A stretch of DNA of 54,757 nucleotides from an uncultured Christensenellaceae bacterium (GTDB lineage: Bacteria; Bacillota; Clostridia; Christensenellales; Borkfalkiaceae): contig CAJUPX010000014.1 of the NCBI GenBank assembly GCA_910588685.1, forward strand, positions 1 through 54,757, in the 5' to 3' direction. The position numbers were made by a program, and so were the translations under genes. Positions 48,701 to 54,757 of this stretch are shown piece by piece (position 1 is the first letter of the stretch; each line of letters begins with the position of its first letter). The notes beneath the pieces were generated by a model that saw nothing but the letters and a program-made list of their open reading frames with translations, had not been told where the DNA came from and ran no database searches.

Positions 48701-50196
48701 AGGTCTATGAGATAGTGGAAGTTTTCGTACGTGCGGTCTGCGTTAACGGCGCTGTCGTTGAGGTGTCTGTCCGCTACAAAAATTCTGTCGTCGTCCTTGC
48801 TCGTGAGGGTGCAGGTCGTCTTTTCGGAAATTTTATCCGAATTGTCGCCGTAGGAGCAGTCTTCCTCGTCAAGCGACAAATATTTATTAATCTGCACGTC
48901 GTCGAAGAACGCATAACCGGTCAGCTTTTTATAGTTGTCGTCGTTGCCGAGTCCGAGCCTTATCTGAACGGTGGAGGAAGCGAAATCGCACGCGTTAACG
49001 TAAACGGTGTATTTCAGCCAGCCGTTGCTGTCAATCTTTGTAGAGCTTTCCGCAATAATTTTTTCGGTGTTTATGCACTCAATTCTCGTGGAGTCTATGC
49101 TCTTTCCGCCTACGGTCTGGATTACTTCGATGTAAGCTCCCCTGTTGTGGTCGTTGAGCTGACTGTAACCTTTATCGAACTTGAGGTCGGAGGTTTTAAC
49201 CCACAGCGAAATTTCCGCAGCCGTGTTGGCTTCGAGCGTTACCGTCTGTGAGGTGTAATACTGGTGAATTCCGTTGAACTTGCTCGAATTTGTGGTGCCC
49301 GTAGAGGAAATGTCGTTGTCGTAGTTGTGAAGCATAAGGATATTTGAAACGTATATATCCTGTGCTTCGTCGCCCGTTCCTTCGGTGTAATAGAGGGAGC
49401 CGGTTGCCTTGTCGGTTTTAAGCGTAATTGTCTGACCGTCTTTGACAATGGTGTTTTCGCCCGTTTCTTTATTGTGCTGAATGTCGTAGTGGGTGCCGGG
49501 GTTTGCTATAAGCTCTTCTCTTACGGATTTGCCGGACTCAAAGAAAAACTCAAAGTCTTTCCATTCGGTATCGCTCTTTTTGTTGTCTTCCGTGGCGGTG
49601 TCGGAAATAGTGACGGGGACTTTACTGTCGCCCTCGCCCATATAAAAGGAGTAGCCGTCCGTTTCGTTGCCCTCTCTTTTAATTCCGAAATAATCGGCAA
49701 AAGTCTGGTTTTTGATATAGCTGTTTTTAAGGTTCGACGAATCGAGAAGCGCCGCGTAAGTATCCCTGTATAACAAATCGCGGGTACGCATACCGTTGTA
49801 ATTGACGTATTTTTCGTTGTCGGTAGAAAGGTCGGCGTTTTCTTTTAGCTTAGCGGAAAGGTCGTCCGCGGTCAAAGCAGCCCACTCCGAATGCGACGTG
49901 CCTATAATACCGCTCATAGTGCCGGAGCTGTCGCCGGAACGTGACCAGTTGTCGGGCGTTTTAATGAGATACGAGGCTTTGCCTTCCGTAAGAGTTTTCT
50001 CGGACGGATAGTCGTAATATTCAAAGTTACCGTTTTTCAGCGTTTGAATATCGTCGCGTTTTTCAAAAGGCTTTCCGTCGTCGGTTTTGTCGTCGGGGTT
50101 GTCCGACATACAAGCCGCCGCAAAGCCGGTGCACGCAAGAGTTACCGCGCAAAGTGAAGAAATCAATGTTTTTCTGAATTTTGAGTATTTTGCCAT
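45757..50196 (-). CDS. Giant surface lipoprotein with C-terminal membrane anchor (1479 aa)
   Basis: The longest gene in the window. The N-terminus is a lipoprotein signal (MAKYSKFRKTLISSLCAVTL, then GFAAAC, Cys 29). The exported part is beta-rich and acidic, with at least two carbohydrate-binding-like jelly-roll modules marked by ISLWVKTSDLK (about residue 335) and VSFWVKTSDMK (about residue 655), each followed by a FFDDVQI-like strand. Near residue 1350-1385 is a membrane helix (ANIWLYAASILLLVALLITLI), a basic stop-transfer, and a 90-residue Glu/Pro-rich cytoplasmic tail. The protein is therefore predicted to be anchored at both ends. No enzymatic motif. Function unknown; a cell-surface or glycan-binding role is an inference. 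Confidence 0.75.
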   Translation of the reverse strand: MAKYSKFRKTLISSLCAVTLACTGFAAACMSDNPDDKTDDGKPFEKRDDIQTLKNGNFEYYDYPSEKTLTEGKASYLIKTPDNWSRSGDSSGTMSGIIGTSHSEWAALTADDLSAKLKENADLSTDNEKYVNYNGMRTRDLLYRDTYAALLDSSNLKNSYIKNQTFADYFGIKREGNETDGYSFYMGEGDSKVPVTISDTATEDNKKSDTEWKDFEFFFESGKSVREELIANPGTHYDIQHNKETGENTIVKDGQTITLKTDKATGSLYYTEGTGDEAQDIYVSNILMLHNYDNDISSTGTTNSSKFNGIHQYYTSQTVTLEANTAAEISLWVKTSDLKFDKGYSQLNDHNRGAYIEVIQTVGGKSIDSTRIECINTEKIIAESSTKIDSNGWLKYTVYVNACDFASSTVQIRLGLGNDDNYKKLTGYAFFDDVQINKYLSLDEEDCSYGDNSDKISEKTTCTLTSKDDDRIFVADRHLNDSAVNADRTYENFHYLIDLASSETSEHSYENITLTDGSVKAALTEHKDSGKYYVSAESFEGRTNLTLTPNTAGATLPKNAEARLTKNDLIGIYAHDKTFSSADFVSNGYDFKDYSKLLNDNLTGEDARLPGYDGNLLLTLSSRGAAYTSTVTSNSFSLKGGEYMIVSFWVKTSDMKSNTAATVKLTTYDPDKSGSFSIDTTGMTTDIGDNEDVYNGWVQCFVFIENDGDEAEEQTFKLEFKFGNTTITSSTTYTGGWIALADMRTLKIDEDVYKLAPSGSNVMTYSFTKESENDDGNAFDTESGTSDIKNGFSNLANYNGYNGGSSSVSGNTYLPSFDAKNTNAQAGLLNRKYFDEVYSDELRRLVSGAFTSDASATAKWEDVFGKDCYQPIIIINNLRTYAEKADATEDTYSLYYVVAEDGYTGDDLLIVDGKRYKKATAWDENQTYYSFAVNYGFAGNYSTIAANTCTTVTVKVKVAGKAEAWVYLVDNNRDVLKYTASEYTFYYDADGNVLDQEYDSEWTKGGSTHREHIMYTRRDEDGLYNGKDNKVYYNLHNLIKKYDNYLFDTDNSYQFFDKDGNRVNVDDLKDNGDYVDQNGNKAPHFLANSSGRRIFEWKNGSYYFINAEGETTDIQVENFSDDYKRNYQAIDKEYAIRVGNTGGEWVTVNFVIQTGSLEKNYRLELWSGERGSTGITVDGNHGTYASGAVAFDYCSYSVSSTNFSTLLGEYENDIINEYKELLIKHNKFGEISSNTENISYYEELLDKLVKDGTSGITEAEVKAISDKYTAIYHAYSYYDSAAYAPLTATEAENYTYDATSDDYAESIAFMSFNTEDSVNVFADYSVVDKSITPTSTDDGNTDTDEGETEKDEDGANIWLYAASILLLVALLITLISIVARKIYKKMRPAIGNKKLKKNNYRQRERYIRKLHLVREETVDEPAAEPEEESKTEETPEQQPEEVKEQPAEEPDNTPSEEAAEPEEKPAEEPEKDGGEEPKE

Positions 50197-50369
50197 TTTA
50201 CACCTTGTTTATTTAGTCGGCGGAAAATCCGCCAAAGTAAACGTTATTTACATACCCTATTATTTTAATATAAAAGGCTGTTATTAGCAAGCGTTTATCG
50301 GTCGGTAGGCGCAAAAAAATCTATAATTTTTCTTAAAATTGCAAAAACTCTATTATTATAGGTAAAAAG

Positions 50370-50732
50370 ATGAATAAAAACAAAACGGTAATCAAAAAAA
50401 TAAACGCCGGAGTGCTTACCGGCGCGGCAAACGGTTTGTTCGGCGGCGGAGGGGGAATGATAGCCGTTCCCATTTTAAAAAATATGCTCGGATATTCCGA
50501 AAAACAGTCGCACGCCACGGCTATACTTTTAATTGCGCCCGTAAGTCTTGCCGGCGCTATAACCTATATACTCGGCGGTTATTTAAGAGCGGACATAATA
50601 ATTCCCGCATCGATAGGCTCGATAGCGGGAGGAATGATAGGCGCGCTCGCGCTCAATAAAATTCCCGAAATCGCGGTAAAAATAGTATTTATAGCCACAA
50701 TGCTCGTTGCGGGACTGAGGATGCTGTTTTGA
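50370..50732 (+). CDS. TauE/SafE-type permease, N-terminal half protein (120 aa)
   Basis: About four hydrophobic segments with the family's Gly-rich start GAANGLFGGGGGMIAVPIL. The usual TauE/SafE protein has eight helices and about 250 residues in two homologous halves; this is one half. The other half is the next gene, overlapping at the stop. The fold suggests export or uptake of organic anions or sulfur compounds, but the substrate is unknown. ATG after AGGTAAAAAG. Confidence 0.8.
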   Translation: MNKNKTVIKKINAGVLTGAANGLFGGGGGMIAVPILKNMLGYSEKQSHATAILLIAPVSLAGAITYILGGYLRADIIIPASIGSIAGGMIGALALNKIPEIAVKIVFIATMLVAGLRMLF

Positions 50733-51133
50733 CATTTTATCTCTATCTTGCGGCGGGATTGCTTTCGGGAATTTTAGGCGGGCTCGGAATGGGCGGCGGC
50801 ACAGTGCTGATACCTATTCTTACACTTTTGCTCGGAGTTGACCAGCACGTAGCCCAGGCCACAAACTTAATAGCTTTTCTGCCTATGGCGCTGTTCAGTA
50901 TAAGGGTGCATAAAGACAGCGGACTGTTAAAAACGGACGGTTTATGGCAGATAATCATACCCGCCGTAATAACCTCGGTTCTCGGCGCAATAGTATCGCA
51001 TTATCTCACAAGCGGGCTTTTGCGCAAGCTTTTCGGCGCGTTTCTGGTATTTCTCGCCGTCCGCGGTTTAATAACTATAAAATTTCATAAAAGTAGAAAC
51101 CGCACCGTTAATAAGCCGTCCGGTTTTAAATAA
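50729..51133 (+). CDS. TauE/SafE-type permease, C-terminal half protein (134 aa)
   Basis: Begins at TTG 50729, overlapping the previous stop by four bases. The start GGLGMGGGTVLIPILTLLLG is the second TauE/SafE Gly-rich repeat, followed by three further hydrophobic segments and a short basic tail (SRNRTVNKPSGFK). Together with the upstream gene it should form a heterodimeric carrier. No frameshift is needed to explain the split, because each half has its own start signal. Confidence 0.78.
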   Translation: MTFYLYLAAGLLSGILGGLGMGGGTVLIPILTLLLGVDQHVAQATNLIAFLPMALFSIRVHKDSGLLKTDGLWQIIIPAVITSVLGAIVSHYLTSGLLRKLFGAFLVFLAVRGLITIKFHKSRNRTVNKPSGFK

Positions 51134-51134
51134 A

Positions 51135-52640
51135 TTAAGTTTTTCCCCTGGCAAGCAGTTTTTTAAAGGGTTTTAAAGTCATCATTTCAAGGGCGTAAAG
51201 CGCGAGCGCCGTAAACAAAAGCTGTACGGGCGTGCAAATTACAATTTGAACAAACGGTTTAAAGTCTGTAAACAGGTTACTGAACAAGCTTCCGAAAAGA
51301 CAGCTTACTGCAATTACCGCCGCCGAAATAAGCGTGTACCTGCCAAATTTGACTGTGGGGCATTTTTGTTTTAAAAGTTTTAGGTTGAGCGCCGCGCAAA
51401 CCGTGAAATTAAGCGCAAGCCCTACGATATACGAATACACTCCTATAAATTTAGTCAGTCCCAAAACGCTTATCAGCATTGCCGCGCCGCCTATTAAAAA
51501 GTAAATAAGCGTGCGTTTTTCGCAGTTCATAGAATTTAAAACGGTATTCGTCATCATAGTAATGCACATAGGCAGCATTATAAACGAGGCGTATCTTACA
51601 ATATCTCCGCTCAGCTCGTTGCCGTACAGAAATTCTCCGAGCGGTCTGCCGAGCGCAAACAGCAGAGGGAGCAGTAAAACCGATATAAAAATAGCGGCTT
51701 TTACGGATTTTTCAACGTCGTAAGTCACGGCTTTTGTCTTGCCGGAATAATAATTTTCCGAAAGCTCGGGTGCGACTACCACGGCGATTGACCCGATAAG
51801 CGAGTTGGGGATAAATATTATAGGTACCGCCATACCCACGCAGATGCCGTATAAGCTTATTGCTTCCGAGCTGCTCATACCGCAGAATCCCATAAGCAGC
51901 GCGGGCAGCAGCACTGCGACAACGGAGTTTAAAAGCGAGGTGGAGGTGCGCATAGCGGTAATGGGAACAGAGGAGGAAATAAGCGGTTTTAACTGCTCTT
52001 TAGGCGAAACAAGCCGCCCGCCCTTTTTAAAATACCAGAACAGCGACGCACAGAATGAAAAAATGTACGATATAAGCACGGCGATTATGGCGTTCTGTGC
52101 GCCTGAAACAGGGTCGGAAACGCCGTAAACAAGCGCAATTCCCAAAAACACCATCAGGGCGTCCTCTAAAAGCTCAATAACCGAATACGGAAGAAATTGC
52201 TTGTTTCCCCAGAACGAACCGCGTATTACCGCGTAAACGGAAGTTAAAATAAGCCCTGGCAGCAAAATAATAAAAAGATTCAAACATCTTTTATCCGCAA
52301 ACAGAAAAGAAAAGGCGTTTTTTGCAAAAAGCATAATAAGCGCCACGGGCACCGTAACCGCGAGAGTTAAAACAATACCCGCGGTAACCGCCGCGTGTTT
52401 GGACTTTATATCGCCCTGCGCGTTGCTCTTTGCCATAAGCCGCGACACGGTAACCGGAACGCCGCTCGACGACATAGTTAAAAAAACGGCGAAGACGGTA
52501 AGGCAAAGCTGGTAAATACCTATGCCCTCCGCGCCTATAAACCTTGTTAATATTATTCTGTAAAAAAAACTCAATCCTTTTTCTATTGTGGAAAAAACAG
52601 TGACCTGCGCGGCAGATCTGTATATATTGTTTTTCTTCAT
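51135..52640 (-). CDS. SpoVB-like flippase (MOP exporter family)
   Basis: Fourteen-helix MATE/MurJ-like protein of 501 residues. The N-terminal pattern FYRIILTRFIGAEGIGIYQL and VPVTVSRLMAKSNAQGD matches stage V sporulation protein B and its paralogues, which flip lipid-linked peptidoglycan or polysaccharide precursors during cortex formation. The C-terminal helices are intact. The gene converges with the TauE/SafE pair with only one base between the stops. A spore cortex role is likely given other sporulation genes in the window, but paralogues with other roles exist. Confidence 0.8.
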   Translation of the reverse strand: MKKNNIYRSAAQVTVFSTIEKGLSFFYRIILTRFIGAEGIGIYQLCLTVFAVFLTMSSSGVPVTVSRLMAKSNAQGDIKSKHAAVTAGIVLTLAVTVPVALIMLFAKNAFSFLFADKRCLNLFIILLPGLILTSVYAVIRGSFWGNKQFLPYSVIELLEDALMVFLGIALVYGVSDPVSGAQNAIIAVLISYIFSFCASLFWYFKKGGRLVSPKEQLKPLISSSVPITAMRTSTSLLNSVVAVLLPALLMGFCGMSSSEAISLYGICVGMAVPIIFIPNSLIGSIAVVVAPELSENYYSGKTKAVTYDVEKSVKAAIFISVLLLPLLFALGRPLGEFLYGNELSGDIVRYASFIMLPMCITMMTNTVLNSMNCEKRTLIYFLIGGAAMLISVLGLTKFIGVYSYIVGLALNFTVCAALNLKLLKQKCPTVKFGRYTLISAAVIAVSCLFGSLFSNLFTDFKPFVQIVICTPVQLLFTALALYALEMMTLKPFKKLLARGKT

Positions 52641-52719
52641 AAAATTCCTTATAAATATTTTACAGGTATTTTTCGCCGAATATGAACAAAATCCGTCAAA
52701 CTTTCATACTATAATACAA

Positions 52720-52995
52720 ATGTTTACCTTAATACCCGAAAAAAGCAAATTTTACAGAGTAAAACGCGGGCAGAACGCCAGAGAAGTTTCTATTTCTTTA
52801 GGTCAGCCCGTTTTAGAGGAGCTAAGCGGCGGAATGATAATTCCGGTGAACGACGGCTACATAATCCACGAGGCGGGGGAGGGCGAAACTTTTTATTCTC
52901 TCTCGCAAAAATTCGGTGTTTCCGAGGACGCCGTAAAAAAAGCCAACGGCGGCGTTATTTATCCATCCTGTAAATTGTTTATACCGTCAAGGTAA
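52720..52995 (+). CDS. LysM-domain protein (91 aa)
   Basis: ATG at 52720. Two LysM-like units: FYRVKRGQNAREVSISLGQP, then DGYIIHEAGEGETFYSLSQKFGV ... VIYPSCKLFIP. No signal peptide, as in the cytosolic LysM proteins of spore coats or as a bare peptidoglycan-binding protein. A TATAAT lies at 52710-52715, only four bases before the ATG, and no ribosome-binding site is visible, so the mRNA may be leaderless. Confidence 0.8.
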   Translation: MFTLIPEKSKFYRVKRGQNAREVSISLGQPVLEELSGGMIIPVNDGYIIHEAGEGETFYSLSQKFGVSEDAVKKANGGVIYPSCKLFIPSR

Positions 52996-53049
52996 CGCAG
53001 GACAGGGTAATTTCATATATTATAATAACCAAACTTAACGGAGGTAATA

Positions 53050-53703
53050 ATGTCATTCTTTTCAAACTTTCAATCGGATAAGTGTCCGGGAACGATAAGC
53101 GGCAATCCGCTTAACGGAATGTGCGAAAAGGTGTGTATTCAGGCTCAGAAAATTTTCGACGCCTGCATAAAACAAATTCAGATAGAGAATTACACCTTAA
53201 CGCTGACGGACGCCGTTCCCGCAAATCCTACATATCCTTTAACTTTTATAAGCGCAAGGTCAACCTCGTCCACAGGCAACATCACGAGCATAAATATCGA
53301 GCGTCTGCCCGATAAGCCCAGCTGCGCGAGAGTACAGGCGACGGTATCAATTCCCGTCGAGGTGCTCTATACCGACGCAAACGGAGTGGAGGGCGTTGCC
53401 CAGGCTACCATAAGCGTTTCCGAGGACGTACTGTTATTTGTACCCGCGCCTTCGATAATGCCTTACAGGGCAACCGCGGAAGTGTCTGCAGTATGCGCCG
53501 AGGGCAGATTCGTAGAAGGCGGAACCTTCTCGGTGAGCGCCTGCATCACCATAATTTTAAAAATAGCCATTGACGTGGAAATACTCGTTCCCAGCTACGG
53601 CTACTGTGCTATTCCGCCCGCACAGGACTACTCGCAGGAGGTGTGCGCAGGCTTTTTCGAGCTTCCGCTATATCCCCAGGGCAAATCCTGTTCAAGTAAA
53701 TAA
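53050..53703 (+). CDS. Cys-rich protein, possible spore coat component (217 aa)
   Basis: ATG after CGGAGGTA. The start NPLNGMCEKVCIQAQKIFDACIKQ has three cysteines and reads as a conserved N-terminal motif of Clostridia proteins found with spore genes (from memory). The remainder is beta-rich with more Cys (PDKPSCARVQATVSIPVEV, YCAIPPAQDYSQEVC). No signal peptide or membrane helix. A spore coat or exosporium role is inferred from composition and context only. Confidence 0.5.
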   Translation: MSFFSNFQSDKCPGTISGNPLNGMCEKVCIQAQKIFDACIKQIQIENYTLTLTDAVPANPTYPLTFISARSTSSTGNITSINIERLPDKPSCARVQATVSIPVEVLYTDANGVEGVAQATISVSEDVLLFVPAPSIMPYRATAEVSAVCAEGRFVEGGTFSVSACITIILKIAIDVEILVPSYGYCAIPPAQDYSQEVCAGFFELPLYPQGKSCSSK

Positions 53704-53704
53704 A

Positions 53705-53740
53705 AAGTCGCCTTCCCGCATAGGGAGGGCGATATTTTTG
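53705..53740 (+). terminator. Terminator after the Cys-rich protein gene
   Basis: TCGCC-t-TCCC / GGGA-g-GGCGA stem with GCATA loop, then TATTTTT. Confidence 0.85.
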
Positions 53741-53824
53741 TGTTTTTACCATAAAATCAACCGTTTTCATAGTACTATGTCACGCATAATCGCTCTTTTT
53801 TGTGAAAATTTATATAAAAATCGC

Positions 53825-53853
53825 TTTATAAATATTTATTTAAGTGGTAAAAT
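53825..53853 (+). promoter_or_regulatory. Promoter of the metallophosphoesterase gene, predicted leaderless
   Basis: TTTATA (53825-53830), 17-bp spacer, TAAAAT (53848-53853), six bases to the ATG at 53860. No ribosome-binding site. Confidence 0.7.
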
Positions 53854-53859
53854 TTTGTT

Positions 53860-54555
53860 ATGAAAATTTTTGCTATAAGCGATTTGCACCTTTCCGGCAC
53901 GTCCGAAAAACCTATGGACGTTTTCGGCGGGAACTGGGAAAATCACTTTGAAAAAATAAAAACCGACTGGCTTAAAAAGGTTGACGAAAACGATATTGTT
54001 TTAATAGCGGGCGATATAAGCTGGGGCACCGATATGGAGGAAGGGCTTTACGATTTGCGCTCTCTTTCCTGTCTGCCGGGTAAAAAAGTTTTCATAAGGG
54101 GCAACCACGATTACTGGTGGAACGGCATAACGAAGCTGCGCCTTGCGGCTCCCGACGGCACGTTTTATTTTTTGCAGAACGACTGTATCAAAACCGGAAA
54201 CGTTATAATCTGCGGTTCGCGCGGGTGGACGTGTCCCGGCTCTCCGGATTTCTCCGGCGACGATATGCGCCTTTATTTAAGGGAGGCCGAACGCTTTAAA
54301 CTGTGCTTCAAAGAGGTTGAAAAGGTCAGGGAGGAGGATGATATTTTAATCGCGATGATTCATTATCCTCCGTTTTCGCAAAAGTCGCCCGATACTGATT
54401 TTACACGTCTGTTTGCGGAAAACGGAGTTCAAAAAGTTGTGTTCGGGCACATTCACGGCGAAACTTATTTTCCTTTCCGCACGGTAAAAGACGGCATAGA
54501 ATATATTCTCACTTCGTGCGATAAAGTAAATTTTACTCTTCAAAGAATATTATAA
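53860..54555 (+). CDS. Calcineurin-like metallophosphoesterase
   Basis: Binuclear metal phosphoesterase: ISDLHLSG, IVLIAGDISWG, FIRGNHDYWWNG, AMIHYPPF and FGHIHGE are the five metal-binding motifs in order. 231 residues, one domain, cytosolic. Related Firmicutes proteins (YkuE/YfcE-like) act on nucleotides, phosphodiesters or lipid-linked phosphates; the substrate cannot be told. Monocistronic with a predicted leaderless mRNA. Confidence 0.88.
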   Translation: MKIFAISDLHLSGTSEKPMDVFGGNWENHFEKIKTDWLKKVDENDIVLIAGDISWGTDMEEGLYDLRSLSCLPGKKVFIRGNHDYWWNGITKLRLAAPDGTFYFLQNDCIKTGNVIICGSRGWTCPGSPDFSGDDMRLYLREAERFKLCFKEVEKVREEDDILIAMIHYPPFSQKSPDTDFTRLFAENGVQKVVFGHIHGETYFPFRTVKDGIEYILTSCDKVNFTLQRIL

Positions 54556-54599
54556 CAGTGTCGCTTTCTCTAAACTTCGCATTACGGCGTTGAACTGCG

Positions 54600-54670
54600 C
54601 TTTTCTCGGGTTACGTACGCCTAAGTACGCGCCCCTTTGAAAATGCTCGTTCGCCTTGTACTGCTCGTTT
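54600..54670. repeat. Palindromic intergenic repeat, copy B
   Basis: An imperfect palindrome ACGTAC-gcctaa-GTACGCG (54613-54630), then TTGTACTGCTCGT (54656-54668). Same organisation and end box as copy A at 5564-5617 (box identical at 11 of 13 positions). No ORF in 54556-54757. Confidence 0.5.
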
Positions 54671-54757
54671 ATAAAAACCGACGACAAACTTTTTCATTGT
54701 GCTATAATAACATAGCAATAGGTTATATTTTAGGCTTTTTTCGAAAATTTAATAGTA

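Noticed and set aside
48676..49251. 191-codon + strand ORF inside the giant surface protein gene
   Set aside because: Shadow of an intact 1479-codon frame; no ribosome-binding site.

Overview
The window looks like chromosome of an uncultured, endospore-forming member of the Clostridia. Evidence: the order plsX-rnc-smc-ftsY, a yabP-yabQ-divIC sporulation/division cluster, a SpoVB-type flippase, the TM1266-type regulator of iron-only hydrogenase systems, strong AGGAGG ribosome-binding sites, and many short convergent or co-directional transcription units closed by GC-rich hairpins. No rRNA, tRNA or CRISPR array was seen. A rank finer than class is not supported by the sequence alone.

Layout. 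1-9801: housekeeping genes, all on the + strand: plsX, rnc, smc, ftsY, a degenerate family-31 glycosidase-like gene, lspA and an RluA-family pseudouridine synthase. 9801-23808: an inserted element of about 14 kb, bounded by an exact 16-bp direct repeat. 23836-38377: small membrane protein, der, plsY, a lipoprotein, a TM1266 regulator next to an ABC importer, mscL, sporulation/division genes, a Ppx/GppA phosphatase, an M50-like protease, gyrB and gyrA. 38428-54757: P-type ATPase, serS, a glycosyltransferase-like gene divergent from a DnaQ-type exonuclease, an RsmF-type rRNA methyltransferase, a 1479-residue surface lipoprotein, a split TauE/SafE pair, spoVB, a LysM protein, a Cys-rich protein and a metallophosphoesterase.

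The inserted element is the unusual part. It carries small early genes, an XRE regulator, a ribbon-helix-helix protein, an Erf-type annealing protein, a tail/baseplate block (two BppU-like proteins, collagen-like repeats, XkdX-like protein), a reverse-strand lipoprotein, three membrane proteins, a second ribbon-helix-helix protein and an IS481-like DDE recombinase. It has no recognisable capsid, portal, terminase, tape measure, lysis or replication gene. Within the tail block a diversity-generating retroelement (DGR) has collapsed: the target gene is cut before its variable repeat and runs straight into the last third of the reverse transcriptase. The ends are TG...CA with a weak inverted match, so the DDE recombinase, not a tyrosine or serine integrase, is the best candidate for having inserted it.

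Regulation visible in the sequence includes a seven-unit 11-bp array upstream of the reverse-strand lipoprotein, a perfect consensus promoter with a dyad between its -35 and -10 ahead of the recombinase operon, twin terminators just inside the left end, and several host genes (der, the exonuclease, the metallophosphoesterase and a glycosyltransferase-like gene) whose -10 box lies so close to the start codon that their mRNAs should be leaderless or nearly so.
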